The notes under the pieces are model-generated. The model was given only the letters and a program-made list of their open reading frames with translations, made no database searches and was not told the origin of the DNA. The position numbers and the translations under genes were made by a program. A DNA stretch of 5,619 bases, taken from the NCBI GenBank assembly GCA_001800095.1, contig MGUT01000041.1, forward strand, positions 15,289 to 20,907, read 5' to 3'. Each line of letters opens with the position of its first letter. Position 1 is the first letter of the stretch. This document shows positions 5,534-5,619 of this stretch, piece by piece. The DNA comes from Elusimicrobia bacterium RIFCSPLOWO2_01_FULL_64_13 (GTDB taxonomy: Bacteria; Elusimicrobiota; Elusimicrobia; 2-02-FULL-39-32).

Positions 5534-5619
5534 CTATTTTTTCTCGAGCGCCGCGGCCTCGGGCTCGCCCGCGCCGATCTTCTCGTTCACGGCGGACTTG
5601 AGGATCTTGACCTTGACGT
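5534..5619 (-). CDS. yajC: YajC, SecDF-associated protein, C-terminal 27 residues (start beyond window)
   Basis: The open frame that enters from the window edge ends at a TAG (5536-5534) and encodes a tail beginning VKVKILKSAVNEKI, followed by a short Ala/Glu/Lys-rich end. The motif resembles the last beta-strand and following residues of YajC (consensus near vkveilrsaI), a small single-span membrane protein that joins the SecDF complex. The identification rests on this short match plus position directly upstream of secD, the canonical yajC-secD-secF order. The membrane anchor and domain core are outside the window. Confidence 0.75.
   Translation of the reverse strand, partial: VKVKILKSAVNEKIGAGEPEAAALEKK

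Noticed and set aside
5537..5542. T-run after GC-rich sequence near the end of yajC as a possible terminator
   Set aside because: On the coding strand it is an A-run encoding Lys-Lys before the stop. No GC stem precedes a T-run in the direction of transcription, and secD follows closely.
4027..5601. Long open frame (524 codons) on the plus strand opposite secD
   Set aside because: It is antisense to an unmistakable SecD, its translation is rich in Asp, Gly, Arg and His without any family motif, and GC-rich third positions routinely open such frames.

Overview
All recognisable genes lie on the minus strand, head to tail, in one direction. Read 5'->3' (right to left in window coordinates) the order is: the end of yajC (cut by the window edge), secD, secF, a 197-residue protein distantly resembling the cobalamin-dependent methionine synthase activation domain, a DUF374 acyltransferase-Kdo transferase (WaaA/KdtA) fusion, and the first part of a GT9 family ADP-heptose:LPS heptosyltransferase (cut by the window edge). 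Junctions are tight: gaps of 25, 1, 24 and 29 nt, then an 8-nt overlap. I see no promoter, terminator, tRNA, repeat array or mobile element, and no non-coding stretch longer than 29 nt. The simplest reading is a segment of a single long operon.

The organism is a diderm (Gram-negative) bacterium, because it encodes Kdo and heptose transfer for LPS inner-core synthesis. The DNA is strongly GC-rich, and initiation codons are mixed (GTG for secD and the heptosyltransferase, TTG for the 197-residue protein, ATG for secF and, as chosen here, for the fusion). The compact 484-residue SecD without large insertions and the two-domain acyltransferase-WaaA protein suggest a lineage outside the Gammaproteobacteria, for example a deltaproteobacterial-type group or an uncultured diderm phylum. 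The sequence alone does not let me name the phylum.

Region by region: 5534-5619 is the YajC C-terminus; 4054-5508 is SecD and 3099-4052 is SecF, which with YajC form the proton-motive-force-driven accessory complex of the SecYEG translocon. 2481-3074 is the poorly characterised MetH-activation-like protein. 499-2451 is the fusion, whose N-terminal half belongs to the family that contains the lipid A secondary acyltransferase LpxJ and whose C-terminal half adds Kdo to lipid A precursor. 1-506 is the heptosyltransferase that would act on the Kdo product. The operon therefore joins protein export to the cytoplasmic-face steps of LPS core and lipid A assembly.

The most interesting points are the acyltransferase-Kdo transferase fusion, which places two consecutive or alternative lipid A modifications in one polypeptide, and the MetH-activation-like protein that seems to lack the AdoMet-binding motif and sits among envelope genes with no visible corrinoid partner.
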